Positions 34,376 through 43,328 of a stretch of 64,000 nucleotides of DNA are shown here, in pieces. Location: contig JADLCR010000072.1 in the NCBI GenBank assembly GCA_020847095.1, positions 1 through 64,000 on the forward strand. The letters are read 5' to 3'. Both the position numbers and the translations under genes were made by a program. A model generated the notes under the pieces. The model was not told the DNA's origin. It saw only the letters and a program-made list of their open reading frames with translations, and searched no databases. Within the stretch, counting starts at the first letter, position 1, and each line of letters opens with the position of its first letter. The stretch comes from Oligoflexia bacterium (GTDB lineage: Bacteria > Bdellovibrionota > Bdellovibrionia > JABDDW01).

Positions 34376-35248
34376 ATGAAGCTCGGTCGTTCCACAATGA
34401 TTTTCATTGTTTGCCTCGCTTTGTCCAATATGGGCGGCTGCAATCTATTCACCGAAATGTCTGACAAGACAAGTGACGAAGTAATCTCCGATGACGTGGT
34501 CAATCTCATTGATCGGGGTCTTTGGAACGATGCCATTTTGAAATGGAACACCCTTTCTCCGGCCGCACAAGCCAAGCGCGAAAACAAAGTCCTTTTGGCC
34601 TCTGCCTATGCAGGCCGTGGACGACTCGACACGCTTGCTGTTATCAGCAGTTTAAATACAAATGCCTCTGGGGCCGATCTTCCGCTTTTTGCCATTTTGA
34701 TGACGGCCTTCAAGCGAGCCCAAACGTATCACTTTGACGATCAGACGATTGCAGAGCAAATTTTAACGAGTATCGGTCCAAACACTTCAAGAACCATTGA
34801 TGAAAACATTCTCATGGCATTTGTTGCCATGGCCAAAATTGGAACGCTTATGGCGGCCATTGCGGACACCGACGGAGACGGAGTCGTAGACGGCGGGTTT
34901 GACAACTGCACGGATTTTACAAACACCCAATCGGCTCATATTGTCACAGCCGTCTCAAATTTGCTTTTAAGTTTACAAGCCTCTGGTACCACCATTGCGA
35001 ACTCAAGCGTTGACGATTTGAGCAGCAATTGCGCCGCCATAGACCCAACGTTTTGTGAGATTACCGATGTCAATTCAGTAACGGCGCTGCAAATTCGCGC
35101 TTCCAATACGTTGGCTGGAGAAAACAATCTGAACATCGGCCTTGAAGTGCGCTCAGGATCTCCACAGTACGAATTCACGGATCCGTGTCCCAGCTGTCCG
35201 GGCGGAAGCGTGGCGGCAGCGCCACCACCGAATAACTTATGCCCGTAA
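34376..35248 (+). CDS. Lipoprotein with TPR-like helices and a calcium-type DxDGD repeat
   Basis: From the ATG at 34376 the 290-aa protein has a lipoprotein signal (hydrophobic run ending SNMGGC). Residues ~45-170 are helical and TPR-like (LIDRGLWNDAILKWNTL, LLASAYAGRGRLD). A DTDGDGVVDGGFDNC segment follows, resembling a thrombospondin type 3-like calcium loop. The C-terminal part holds several cysteines (SNCAAIDPTFCEI, DPCPSCPGG). I do not recognise a family. A TTG six codons earlier is a weaker start. The stop overlaps the next TraF-like gene by ten bases, so the two are cotranslated, and the lipoprotein probably works with that barrel at the outer membrane. Confidence 0.75.
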   Translation: MKLGRSTMIFIVCLALSNMGGCNLFTEMSDKTSDEVISDDVVNLIDRGLWNDAILKWNTLSPAAQAKRENKVLLASAYAGRGRLDTLAVISSLNTNASGADLPLFAILMTAFKRAQTYHFDDQTIAEQILTSIGPNTSRTIDENILMAFVAMAKIGTLMAAIADTDGDGVVDGGFDNCTDFTNTQSAHIVTAVSNLLLSLQASGTTIANSSVDDLSSNCAAIDPTFCEITDVNSVTALQIRASNTLAGENNLNIGLEVRSGSPQYEFTDPCPSCPGGSVAAAPPPNNLCP

Positions 35249-36363
35249 TCAATTTGATAGTGCTTTTGGCCATTTGTTTTTCATTTTCAAAATCCCACGC
35301 CACAGAAATTTTTGAAAACTACATTTCAGCGCGGGCCGCTGGAATGGGAAATTCATTTACAACTATTGTGGATAATAAAGACGCCCTTTTTTACAACCCT
35401 GCGGGTCTTAGTAAAATCAGAGGACTTCATTTGACCCTTTTAGATTTGGGTTTGGGCACCGACACTGTTTCAGTTAATTCCTCCTACACCAACCTCACAG
35501 GTTCAAATTACGCTTCGGTCATTCGAGAGTTCTACGGTCGCCAAGTTTGGTTTGGGATCAATGCTTCGTTAGGATTTTCCATGCCTAATTTTGCCATTGC
35601 GGCCTACGACTCGCTCAATATTAGTTTTAACTTGCATAACCCCGCTTACTCAAACGTCACCATGAATCTGACCAACGACTTCGGGATTGTCACTGGTGCT
35701 GCCTACAGCTTCTTGCCTAATGATGTATTTCGCTTAGGCGTTGCCGTTAAACGCGTGACCCGTTACGGGGCACGGGTACCATTTGGACCAAGTACTTTAG
35801 CCACGCTCTCGAATTCTCAGATCAATGCCTTGGTCAATAACTACGGCACCGGCTGGGGTTTGGATTCAGGACTATTAATCGAGGTTCCCGTTCCCGGGCG
35901 TCCCACGTTCTCAGCTGTTTGGCAAGATATCGGGCAAACCAAGTTTTTGCCCATATCAGGCTCTGTGCGCCCACCGCCCTTAGATAACAACGCGGTTGCT
36001 GGGTTCGGAATGGATTTTGATTGGGGACTTGTGGCATTTCGACCGTCCATTGAATTCCGACACGCTAATTTGCGCGACGAGCAGATAGGAAAGAAACTTC
36101 ACGGCGGTTTTGAGCTAGCCCTTCCGATCCTCACCCTTCGCGGTGGAATTCACCAAGGTTACTGGACCGCTGGGGTGGGCTACGACATGAAGTATCTGCA
36201 AATTGAGGCGGCCACCTATGGTGTTGAAATGAACGTCTACCCAGGACAAAAAGAAGATCGACGGTATCTCGTTAATATAATTTTGGATCTCAACATGGAT
36301 CCAACGTTTGGAACTTCGGGCAAACCCGGAAGGGCTCGCCCTTCGCCTTACCAACGCCGTTAG
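35239..36363 (+). CDS. TraF/PorV-like outer-membrane protein, paralog 2
   Basis: The 374-aa product has a signal peptide (about 1-20, ending KSHATE), then the family block SARAAGMGNSFTTIVDNKDALFYNPAGLSKI and a series of barrel strands. The C-terminal motif ATYGVEMNVYPGQKEDRRYLVNI is shared with its neighbours. After it comes a short Pro/Arg-rich tail (GKPGRARPSPYQRR) that the others lack, so the last barrel strand is not terminal. It overlaps the upstream lipoprotein gene by ten bases and the convergent paralog 3 by four bases at the stop codons. The role is unknown. Confidence 0.8.
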   Translation: MPVINLIVLLAICFSFSKSHATEIFENYISARAAGMGNSFTTIVDNKDALFYNPAGLSKIRGLHLTLLDLGLGTDTVSVNSSYTNLTGSNYASVIREFYGRQVWFGINASLGFSMPNFAIAAYDSLNISFNLHNPAYSNVTMNLTNDFGIVTGAAYSFLPNDVFRLGVAVKRVTRYGARVPFGPSTLATLSNSQINALVNNYGTGWGLDSGLLIEVPVPGRPTFSAVWQDIGQTKFLPISGSVRPPPLDNNAVAGFGMDFDWGLVAFRPSIEFRHANLRDEQIGKKLHGGFELALPILTLRGGIHQGYWTAGVGYDMKYLQIEAATYGVEMNVYPGQKEDRRYLVNIILDLNMDPTFGTSGKPGRARPSPYQRR

Positions 36364-37499
36364 AAATCCAAACCTAGAGTGAGCATGTAACGGCGGCTCT
36401 CTTTAGTCGAAGAAGCGGTTCCAATTTCTTCCGAATAGGTCGCAAAATCCAATCGAAAAACCGTCAGCTCGGCCGTGAGACCGGCGGTCAGGTAGCCTTG
36501 AGAAAGACCCATGCGGTACGCCCCGCGAAGCCAACTGAAGGCCTCCCACGCCAGTTCAGCACCAACGTGCAGACATTTTCTGAGGCTTGCATAGCGCGAA
36601 CCCATATCGCGACCGTCAATCATTAAGCGCGGTTTGAAAACCCAAAATTCAGGCAAATCAAATCGTGATCCGACATCAAATCGGCGCTCAAGCTTGCTGT
36701 AAGTAACTGGGCTTGATTCTTTGCTATAGAGTTTAAAATTCGTCTTAAAGCCAGCATCGACAATATTTCTGACAACAAAGGCGAAAGTAGGTTTTGCGTA
36801 TTTGAGCCAAGAAAGCCAGCCCTCTTCTGGGACTTGAACCGTATAAAGCGCTCCGAAATCTAAATCAAGCGCGAGACCTTCTTGAGCATCAGTGGGGCGA
36901 AAAAGCTGACTGCTGGTCACAAAATCAAGCGCTGTAAGTGAGTCTTCGTAGTTTGCGCGATAAACCGCCTTTGGAGCTACGCCCACCGACAGAGCATCGT
37001 TATCGAGGAAATTCCAAGCCATCCCGTATTGAATCGTTGAATCCTGAAAAGCTTGAACACCGACGGTTGCTCCAGCGGAGCCCGAAACGTCGGCCTCGAT
37101 AGTTAAATCAATCGGATGAAACCCGATGGCCCACCCAGGTCTTGCCCAAGTTCCGCCAAGGGTGGCGCGAACACCGTAGTGTGATCCAAAATACTTTTGA
37201 AGTTTGTTTTGCAAGGCAACGGGGTCAGAGCCAGTCCCCTGAATATCGCTGATCAAATCGAACACTGAAGGAGTATAGAGACCGGTCAGATAAAAATTCA
37301 GCTCGCCTTCTTTAAGGCGCGCCAGGCCCGCCGGGTTAAAGTATAAGGCGTTATAGTCATCGGCAAGGGCCGTAAAGGCTCCACCCATTCCTTGGACTCG
37401 CGTCGAAAGAACTTGTTGGTGCATATAGAAACTGTTGTCCGCTTGAGCTGTTTCAAAGATCAATCCGGCCGCCAAGATTGCCTTAACCCAAAATTTCAT
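36360..37499 (-). CDS. TraF/PorV-like outer-membrane protein, paralog 3
   Basis: The 379-aa protein has a signal peptide (about 1-20, ending ETAQAD) and the family block STRVQGMGGAFTALADDYNALYFNPAGLARL. Barrel-like strands follow, then YLTAGLTAEL and the C-terminal ATYSEEIG...KESRRYMLTLGLDF with a final phenylalanine. It is transcribed toward paralog 2, and the two genes share a TTAG stop overlap. Upstream is GGGGGATTTC before the ATG, the same leader sequence as the lipoprotein gene at 33089, so the two may be expressed alike. It is divergent from the beta-rich protein gene at 37567. Confidence 0.82.
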   Translation of the reverse strand: MKFWVKAILAAGLIFETAQADNSFYMHQQVLSTRVQGMGGAFTALADDYNALYFNPAGLARLKEGELNFYLTGLYTPSVFDLISDIQGTGSDPVALQNKLQKYFGSHYGVRATLGGTWARPGWAIGFHPIDLTIEADVSGSAGATVGVQAFQDSTIQYGMAWNFLDNDALSVGVAPKAVYRANYEDSLTALDFVTSSQLFRPTDAQEGLALDLDFGALYTVQVPEEGWLSWLKYAKPTFAFVVRNIVDAGFKTNFKLYSKESSPVTYSKLERRFDVGSRFDLPEFWVFKPRLMIDGRDMGSRYASLRKCLHVGAELAWEAFSWLRGAYRMGLSQGYLTAGLTAELTVFRLDFATYSEEIGTASSTKESRRYMLTLGLDF

Positions 37500-37566
37500 G
37501 AAATCCCCCTCTTTGTTGACCTCTAAATATTAGCTCCAACATGATGCGTTACGATAGACTAGAAAA

Positions 37567-38187
37567 ATGCGCATCTTGATGGTCATGTTAGTGATGTTAC
37601 TTGGAATATGGGCCCATGCCGACTTGAAATCAGAACGCCTCGTGCCGCCGCCCCCTGATGCAGAAAAATCACAGGACCCCGACCCTGATGTGGCCATTGA
37701 AGGGGTCGAGATCACAACCCCTGAGGACCAACACGAGAGCCGCCCCAAATACTTTTACCCTTACTTGTCATCTCTCTCATTTGTCTTTGGCGGAACGCTT
37801 TCAAGCCCCGAAGACGGCTCGGTTGTGAGCTATGGACTGTTCGGCGCTTCTTATCTCTGGCCCAGCAGCACTGCTCGCCACATTGAATCTGGAGCCGAGG
37901 GGTTTGCATCGGGCCAATCGGATTTCTGGACTTCTTACCGCGTCCACTGGGTCAGCACCGCACGCGTTCGCCCGTTTTGGTCGTTAGGACTAGGAGTTAA
38001 GATTTTCAGCAATCGCGGACTTGCGTCGTTTTTGGAATTCAAAAACTTCTACATTAGAGGGGCAGTCGGATTTGAATGGAGTTTTTGGAATCAATTGTCG
38101 GTCCGCACAGAATTCTTTGCTTGCCCAGATTTCTCTGGACGAGGATTTTTGGCGGCGACGACGGGAATTTCATGGGGATTTGAGTGA
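37567..38187 (+). CDS. Exported beta-strand-rich protein, probable outer-membrane barrel
   Basis: The 206-aa product starts with a signal peptide (about 1-18, ending IWAHAD), then a Pro/Asp/Glu-rich segment (about 25-55). The rest has barrel-like aromatic strands (SLSFVFGGTLSSP, FWSLGLGVKIFSN, FYIRGAVGFEWSFW) and ends TTGISWGFE. I do not recognise a family. It is divergent from TraF-like paralog 3 and convergent with coaE, overlapping it by 18 bases. It may belong functionally with the neighbouring outer-membrane cluster, but only position argues for this. Confidence 0.68.
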   Translation: MRILMVMLVMLLGIWAHADLKSERLVPPPPDAEKSQDPDPDVAIEGVEITTPEDQHESRPKYFYPYLSSLSFVFGGTLSSPEDGSVVSYGLFGASYLWPSSTARHIESGAEGFASGQSDFWTSYRVHWVSTARVRPFWSLGLGVKIFSNRGLASFLEFKNFYIRGAVGFEWSFWNQLSVRTEFFACPDFSGRGFLAATTGISWGFE

Positions 38188-38766
38188 TTGAACCCAAGCC
38201 CGTACTTGTTTTTCGGTTTCAGAAACAGATCCTGAATTATCGATAACAACTGAAGCGGCTTCTTTCTTTTTCTCTAAAGGCCATTGGGCCCCAATTAAAG
38301 ATTTTGCCGCTTCTTCGCTTAGCTTCTCTCGCTCCATGAGTCGTTTCAGCTGAACTTCGGGTTTTGTATAGACGACGGCCACGGAGCCGAATTGAGCGAC
38401 AAGACCCTTCTCAAAGATCAAAGCGGCATCATAAAATACGAGCGATTCACGACGACGTTTGTGATACGAAAACTCCTGACGCGCGCGCCACTGAATGAGC
38501 GGATGTAAAATGTTTTCAAGCAAGAAACGGCGATCCTGACTGCCAAATACTTCATTTCTAAGTTTTGTTCGATCGAGCGACCCATCGGCCTTAAGCACCG
38601 AAGGGCCAAACCATTCACATACGGATCTTAGTCCAGCAGACCCAGGCAAAACGACTTCTCGCGCAAGAACATCCGCATCGACAACAACCTCTCCGAGGTC
38701 CTGCAGCATTTTTGAAACAGTCGATTTTCCGGAAGCTATACCTCCGGTCAGTCCGATGACTCTCAA
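38170..38766 (-). CDS. coaE: Dephospho-CoA kinase
   Basis: CoaE phosphorylates dephospho-CoA at the 3' hydroxyl to complete coenzyme A. The 198-aa protein has the P-loop GLTGGIASGKST at the N-terminus, DADVLAREVV, the LENILHPL segment and VVYTKPEVQLKRLMER, all normal for the family. The start codon is TTG at 38766 with GAGGGG about nine bases upstream, and no ATG is available. The gene is divergent from the Ser/Thr kinase gene (58 bases between) and overlaps the 3' end of the exported-protein gene by 18 bases. Confidence 0.94.
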   Translation of the reverse strand: MRVIGLTGGIASGKSTVSKMLQDLGEVVVDADVLAREVVLPGSAGLRSVCEWFGPSVLKADGSLDRTKLRNEVFGSQDRRFLLENILHPLIQWRARQEFSYHKRRRESLVFYDAALIFEKGLVAQFGSVAVVYTKPEVQLKRLMEREKLSEEAAKSLIGAQWPLEKKKEAASVVIDNSGSVSETEKQVRAWVQSLKSP

Positions 38767-38824
38767 AGTTTAGTTTCCCCTCTGATTTGTCGATAGGTAA
38801 AAAGACAAAGGAGACATAGGACAA

Positions 38825-40711
38825 GTGTCTTTCAAACCTGAGGTTTTTGGCAAATACATTTTGCTGGATAAGATCGCCATGGGCGGTATGGCCGAGGTTT
38901 ACCGTGCGAAAGCGCCGGGAGCCGAGGGCATCGGTAAGATCATCGCGATCAAGCGCATTTTGCCTCAATACAGTGCCAATTCTGAGTTCATTCAAATGTT
39001 TAAGAGCGAAGCCAAGATCGCCATCAACTTGGCCAACTCGAGCATCGCTCAGATTTTTGAGTTTGGAGAAGAAGAAGGCACCTTTTATCTGGCCATGGAG
39101 TTTATCGATGGACGCAACCTGAGACAGGTTCTTTCACGATGTGCCAAGCTCCAAAAAGCTCTGACCATTGAGCAATGTGTTTTTCTCATGGGGCAAGTGG
39201 CTAATGCCCTCGACTATGCCCATCGCTGCACCGATAAAAACAGCGGGACTCCGCTAAACATTATCCATCGCGATATGAGTCCTCAAAACATCATGTTGAG
39301 TTTCGAGGGCGAAGTTAAAATTGTCGACTTCGGAATTGCCAAAGCGGAAAGCAAAATCGAAAGCACCCGGGCCGGAACACTCAAAGGTAAATTTGGATAC
39401 ATGAGCCCAGAGCAATGTGAAGGCATGGAGCTTGATGCCCGCACTGATATTTTCTCAACTGGCATTGTTCTATGGGAACTTCTGAGTGGTGAAAGACTTT
39501 TTGTGGCCAACAATGAGGTCAATACCATTCGAAAGATTCGTGAATGCAAGATTCCCTCACTGAGAAAGATTAATCCCAACATTCATGAAGAGCTTGAACG
39601 AATCACAAACAAAGCGCTCGCGCGAGACCGCAGCCTCAGGTACCAGACATCAGCGGAGCTTTATCGCGACCTAAGCCGCTTTCTCTACAAAGTGAATCCC
39701 GAGTTCACTCAGCATGAATTGGGACTTATTTTGAAAACGTTGTTTAAAGACGAAATTGTCGAAGATAGAAAAAAAGTTCAAGATTTCGCCAAGATTAGTT
39801 TTCAAGCTTTACCTAAAGAAGAGCGAACGGTTTTAGTCAACGATGGGACGAAGACTTTTACAGCGACCTCCCTATCGGACATCAACCACGTGCTTGGTAA
39901 AAAAGAAGTCGACCTTCCGAAGAACTTACTCTCCGAAGAGGCCATGAACGCAAAAAACATTGACCTCAATATAAAAGTTGATCGCATTGAAATGGCCAAA
40001 AAAGTGATCTCCTCACAGACTCCGAAACAGCAATCTTCATTTACACGAACCACGGGCGTAAATCCGCTTGGTACCAATACATCAATCACAAGCTTAGGGC
40101 GTGGCAGCGGTCTTGGACGGTTCGTACCGCTCATGTTTGTCTTTGTCGGTCTTGCTCTCGGTGCCCAATACGTGGTGAATAACAAAGAAAAGTTTTTCGG
40201 TTCGAACCGTCAGGTGGCAAGCCCTCAGGCCGACAACACTCAAGCCACCAAGCCTTCAACTCCCACCCTGCCTAAAGAATTTAATCTGTTTATTCGCAGC
40301 GTTCCCAACGGGGCTTCAATTGAAATCGACGGCCAGCCATCGGGTGAAACCCCGAGAGAAGTGAAAGTTCCAGCGGGCAAACCATTTCGCATTGGTCTGA
40401 AGAGGCAAGGCTTCATCCCCTATTACAAAGATTACCAGATCGACAAAGCGGGGCAGGAATTTGCTGCGACTCTACAGAAAGCTGCCGTGGGATACCTCAA
40501 CATTGAAGTAAGCCCAAGTCACAATGTGGATATTTACGTAAACGGTCAGAAACTCGTAGAGAAAAGTCCCATTCGCCGTTACGCCGTTCCCGCAGGTACC
40601 GTTATCCAAGTGCGCGCCCTGAATCCGTACAATGACGCATCAGATCAAAAAACTCTATCGCTTAAACAAGACACTGAACAAACCGTCCGACTCTTTTTAC
40701 GTCGCAAATAG
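38825..40711 (+). CDS. Membrane Ser/Thr protein kinase with C-terminal PEGA domains
   Basis: Residues ~10-285 form a eukaryotic-like kinase: glycine loop AMGGMAEVYRAK, lysine K43 in AIKRI, the catalytic HRDMSPQN with D150, DFGIAKAES with D168, and GYMSPEQCEG. A linker leads to one membrane helix (~433-451). The periplasmic part carries two PEGA-like domains (~482-540 with SVPNGASIEIDGQPSGETP, and ~555-605 with VDIYVNGQK). All catalytic residues are present, so it should be active. The start is GTG with AGGA close upstream. The signal and substrates are unknown. It is followed after 68 bases by the acyl-CoA synthetase gene on the same strand. Confidence 0.93.
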   Translation: MSFKPEVFGKYILLDKIAMGGMAEVYRAKAPGAEGIGKIIAIKRILPQYSANSEFIQMFKSEAKIAINLANSSIAQIFEFGEEEGTFYLAMEFIDGRNLRQVLSRCAKLQKALTIEQCVFLMGQVANALDYAHRCTDKNSGTPLNIIHRDMSPQNIMLSFEGEVKIVDFGIAKAESKIESTRAGTLKGKFGYMSPEQCEGMELDARTDIFSTGIVLWELLSGERLFVANNEVNTIRKIRECKIPSLRKINPNIHEELERITNKALARDRSLRYQTSAELYRDLSRFLYKVNPEFTQHELGLILKTLFKDEIVEDRKKVQDFAKISFQALPKEERTVLVNDGTKTFTATSLSDINHVLGKKEVDLPKNLLSEEAMNAKNIDLNIKVDRIEMAKKVISSQTPKQQSSFTRTTGVNPLGTNTSITSLGRGSGLGRFVPLMFVFVGLALGAQYVVNNKEKFFGSNRQVASPQADNTQATKPSTPTLPKEFNLFIRSVPNGASIEIDGQPSGETPREVKVPAGKPFRIGLKRQGFIPYYKDYQIDKAGQEFAATLQKAAVGYLNIEVSPSHNVDIYVNGQKLVEKSPIRRYAVPAGTVIQVRALNPYNDASDQKTLSLKQDTEQTVRLFLRRK

Positions 40712-40779
40712 TAATTAAAAAAATCTCAAACCTTGACCCCGCGGTCTCAATTAGCCAAATTAGGCGCCGGAGGAATCCC

Positions 40780-42573
40780 ATGAGTCCAAAAAGCTATCGC
40801 CCGGTGCCCCACGTGTTTGCGGATGCGCGCATGCGCCCCTCAAGCCAAATCGCTTTTCGATACAACGAAGGTGGACGGTGGAACGATATTTCATGGCCTG
40901 ATTACTTCAAAATGACCGAAAAACTGGCTGGGTACCTTCAGCAGTTAGGTGTGAAGCCCGGTCAATCCATCGCCATCATGAGCAATACTCGCTATCATTG
41001 GGCAGTTGCTGACATGGCCATTTTGGGTTCTGGTTGCATCACGGTTCCGATCTATCAAAGCAACACGATTGAAGACGTTGAATTCATCATTAATAACGCC
41101 GGCGTGGTCTTGGCCTTTGCCGAAGATCAAGGTCAGGTGAATAAGCTTAAAAGCCTCGAGGGAAAAATCCCCACGCTCAAACATATCGTGACCTTTAGCC
41201 AAACAAACAGCGATCAAGCGGTCGTTTGGGCTGAGGCTCTCAAAGCGGGCGAAGAATATGCAAAATCTCACGCCGGATTTTTTGATAAATCTTGCCGCGA
41301 AGTGCGACTCGATCAAACGGCAACCATCGTTTACACCTCCGGCACCACGGGCCAGCCAAAAGGCGTTGTCTTGCTGCACTCTTGCATCGCCTCTGAATGT
41401 GAAGAGATTAAATTGGTTTTGGAACTTAGCGATCGGGACACGACCCTGACTTTTCTTCCTTTTGCGCACATTTTCGGACGCGTCGAACTATGGGCCAATG
41501 TTTACATCGGCTGGAAAATGGGCTTTGCCGAAAGCATCGATCGAATTTCGGTCAACATGGGAGAGATACGGCCGACATTTATGATGGCCGTTCCTCGAAT
41601 TTTCGAAAAAATATATTCTAAGATCATTTCGCAAGTCGACGACGGCAGTCCGGCCAAAAAGCGGGTCTTTAAATGGGCTGTTGCCGTCGGATCAGAAGTG
41701 AGCCGCTATAAGAGAGAAAAAAAGAACATCCCCTTGCATTTACTTTTTCAATATAAATTAGCTTACAAGCTTGTCTTTGAAAAACTCAACCAGCGACTTG
41801 GCGGAAATCTTCGCTTCATGGTGAGCGGTGGCGCCCCGCTATCTCGTGAAATTGCTGAATTCTTTCATGCCGCGGGTATCCTAATACTTGAGGGTTACGG
41901 TCTTTCAGAAACAACAGCTGCGATCACGGTGAATCGTCCGAACGATTATCGATTTGGATCTGTGGGCTTGGGCTTTGGAGATGTTCAATTAAAAATTGCT
42001 GAAGACGGCGAAATTCTAGCCAAAAGCGCGAAGATTTTTAAAGAGTATCATCGTAATCCAGCGGCCACCCAAGAAGTTTTCAGTGATGGTTGGTTTCATA
42101 CAGGCGATATCGGGGAAATCGATGCGCAAGGCTTTGTACGCATCACCGATCGCAAAAAAGATTTGATTAAAACGGCGGGCGGAAAAATGATTGCGCCGCA
42201 AAAACTCGAAAATACTTTGAAAACGAACAAATACATTTCTCAAGTTGTCATCTATGGCGACAAGATGAAATACCTTGTGGCGCTCGTCACACTTAATGCG
42301 GACGAAGTGAAACGATACGGAGAAATTCAAGGCCTCAAAGACCTTAGCTATCAAGAGCTTTGCCGCCACCCGAAAATCAAAGAATTGGTGCAACAGATCA
42401 TAAGAGAAAAAAATGATCAGCTTGCTTCCTACGAGACAATTAAGAATTTTGAGATTTTACCCGTTGAATTCACCATTGAGCACGGAGATCTGACTCCGTC
42501 ACTCAAGGTTAAGAGAAAGCACCTCAGTCAAAAGTACGAGTCGGTGATTCGGGGACTCTATCAAGGTCAGTAA
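40780..42573 (+). CDS. Long-chain fatty acyl-CoA synthetase (FAA1-type AMP-forming ligase)
   Basis: The 597-aa enzyme activates fatty acids to acyl-CoA through an acyl-AMP. Motifs of the ANL superfamily are present: TIVYTSGTTGQPKGV (P-loop-like), FLPFAHIFGR, GYGLSETTA, the WFHTGDIGEID hinge region, and the C-terminal lysine in KIKELV...TPSLKVKRK. The sequence is closest to the FAA1/long-chain group (YxxxLAYKLVFEKLNQRLGG block). A GGAGGA site lies six bases before the ATG. A weak promoter match (TTGACC at 40733 with CAAATT 17 bases later) sits just upstream, so it may have its own transcript. Its stop overlaps the convergent barrel gene by seven bases. Confidence 0.93.
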   Translation: MSPKSYRPVPHVFADARMRPSSQIAFRYNEGGRWNDISWPDYFKMTEKLAGYLQQLGVKPGQSIAIMSNTRYHWAVADMAILGSGCITVPIYQSNTIEDVEFIINNAGVVLAFAEDQGQVNKLKSLEGKIPTLKHIVTFSQTNSDQAVVWAEALKAGEEYAKSHAGFFDKSCREVRLDQTATIVYTSGTTGQPKGVVLLHSCIASECEEIKLVLELSDRDTTLTFLPFAHIFGRVELWANVYIGWKMGFAESIDRISVNMGEIRPTFMMAVPRIFEKIYSKIISQVDDGSPAKKRVFKWAVAVGSEVSRYKREKKNIPLHLLFQYKLAYKLVFEKLNQRLGGNLRFMVSGGAPLSREIAEFFHAAGILILEGYGLSETTAAITVNRPNDYRFGSVGLGFGDVQLKIAEDGEILAKSAKIFKEYHRNPAATQEVFSDGWFHTGDIGEIDAQGFVRITDRKKDLIKTAGGKMIAPQKLENTLKTNKYISQVVIYGDKMKYLVALVTLNADEVKRYGEIQGLKDLSYQELCRHPKIKELVQQIIREKNDQLASYETIKNFEILPVEFTIEHGDLTPSLKVKRKHLSQKYESVIRGLYQGQ

Positions 42574-43328
42574 ATATAGAATCTGAACATTGCCGCCGCA
42601 AATGGACCGGACAGATTTATACTTCGATTGGAATTGTCGATGTTCTTAATATCTTGTCCGGTTTGTAGAGCACCGCGGGCCGTTATGGCATCCCGATTGG
42701 CCGTGAATTTTGAAGGCTGAAGGTAGCGATAACCCGCTTCGAGACTAAACCCCACATTGTCGACAAGGCCAAACTCAACTCCGAACTCCGCATGACCCAT
42801 GATGCTGTAACTCGTACCTTCCTCGATATAATCTTGAACTCCTAAAGTCGCCTGACCAGCGGCATTCAAGCTTACGGAGTTTTTCAAAACGGTCACGGCA
42901 TACCCAACACCGCCTCCCAAAAACACGCGGTAATTGGCCGAAGCTTTCATTGGAATTTCGAGCGAGATCTGCGGAATGACCGAATAAACTTGGCTTGTAA
43001 CGCTTAAAAGAGTCGTCTGCCCTGCGTTTTTACCTTCGAGTTGATTCACATATTGGGGGTATACAACCTCTACACCAAGTCTTGTGGAGACCCCGGTATG
43101 AAAGGCCATGCCAATCTCGCCTGAAAACGCCTGGTTGACGCCCCCGAAATCAGGAAACGAAACTGTCGCTGGAAATCCCGGTTCAAATGCCGCACGGCCT
43201 GCGTTAGGAAGGGCAAAAGTTCCTCGCAAATAGGTCGAAATCACGCGCTTTTTAAGATTAAAAACTTTGGCCTCTGCGTTTTCTCCTGCTCCGCTTAAAA
43301 TCATAACCGCAATGAAGATGAGTTTCAT
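42567..43328 (-). CDS. Probable outer-membrane beta-barrel protein
   Basis: The 253-aa product has a signal peptide (about 1-20, ending ENAEAK). Strands typical of an eight- to ten-stranded barrel follow (GEIGMAFHTGVSTRLGVEVVYP, YRVFLGGGVGYAVTVL, AEFGVEFGLVDNVGFSLEAGYRYL). It ends AAMFRFYIY, with a C-terminal aromatic residue as outer-membrane barrels have. I do not recognise a closer family; it resembles OmpA/OmpW-type small barrels in style. It is the third gene of an operon: its ATG overlaps the preceding gene's stop (ATGA). It is convergent with the acyl-CoA synthetase gene. Confidence 0.78.
   Translation of the reverse strand: MKLIFIAVMILSGAGENAEAKVFNLKKRVISTYLRGTFALPNAGRAAFEPGFPATVSFPDFGGVNQAFSGEIGMAFHTGVSTRLGVEVVYPQYVNQLEGKNAGQTTLLSVTSQVYSVIPQISLEIPMKASANYRVFLGGGVGYAVTVLKNSVSLNAAGQATLGVQDYIEEGTSYSIMGHAEFGVEFGLVDNVGFSLEAGYRYLQPSKFTANRDAITARGALQTGQDIKNIDNSNRSINLSGPFAAAMFRFYIY

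Noticed and set aside
33253..37499. TraF-like proteins as evidence of a conjugation system
   Set aside because: The family name comes from a domain model. No other tra, mob or type IV secretion genes are present, and the proteins look like outer-membrane barrels.
40733..40761. TTGACC-N17-CAAATT as a promoter for the acyl-CoA synthetase gene
   Set aside because: The -10 match is only three of six and the leader would be about 12 bases, so it is mentioned in the gene entry but not listed as a feature.
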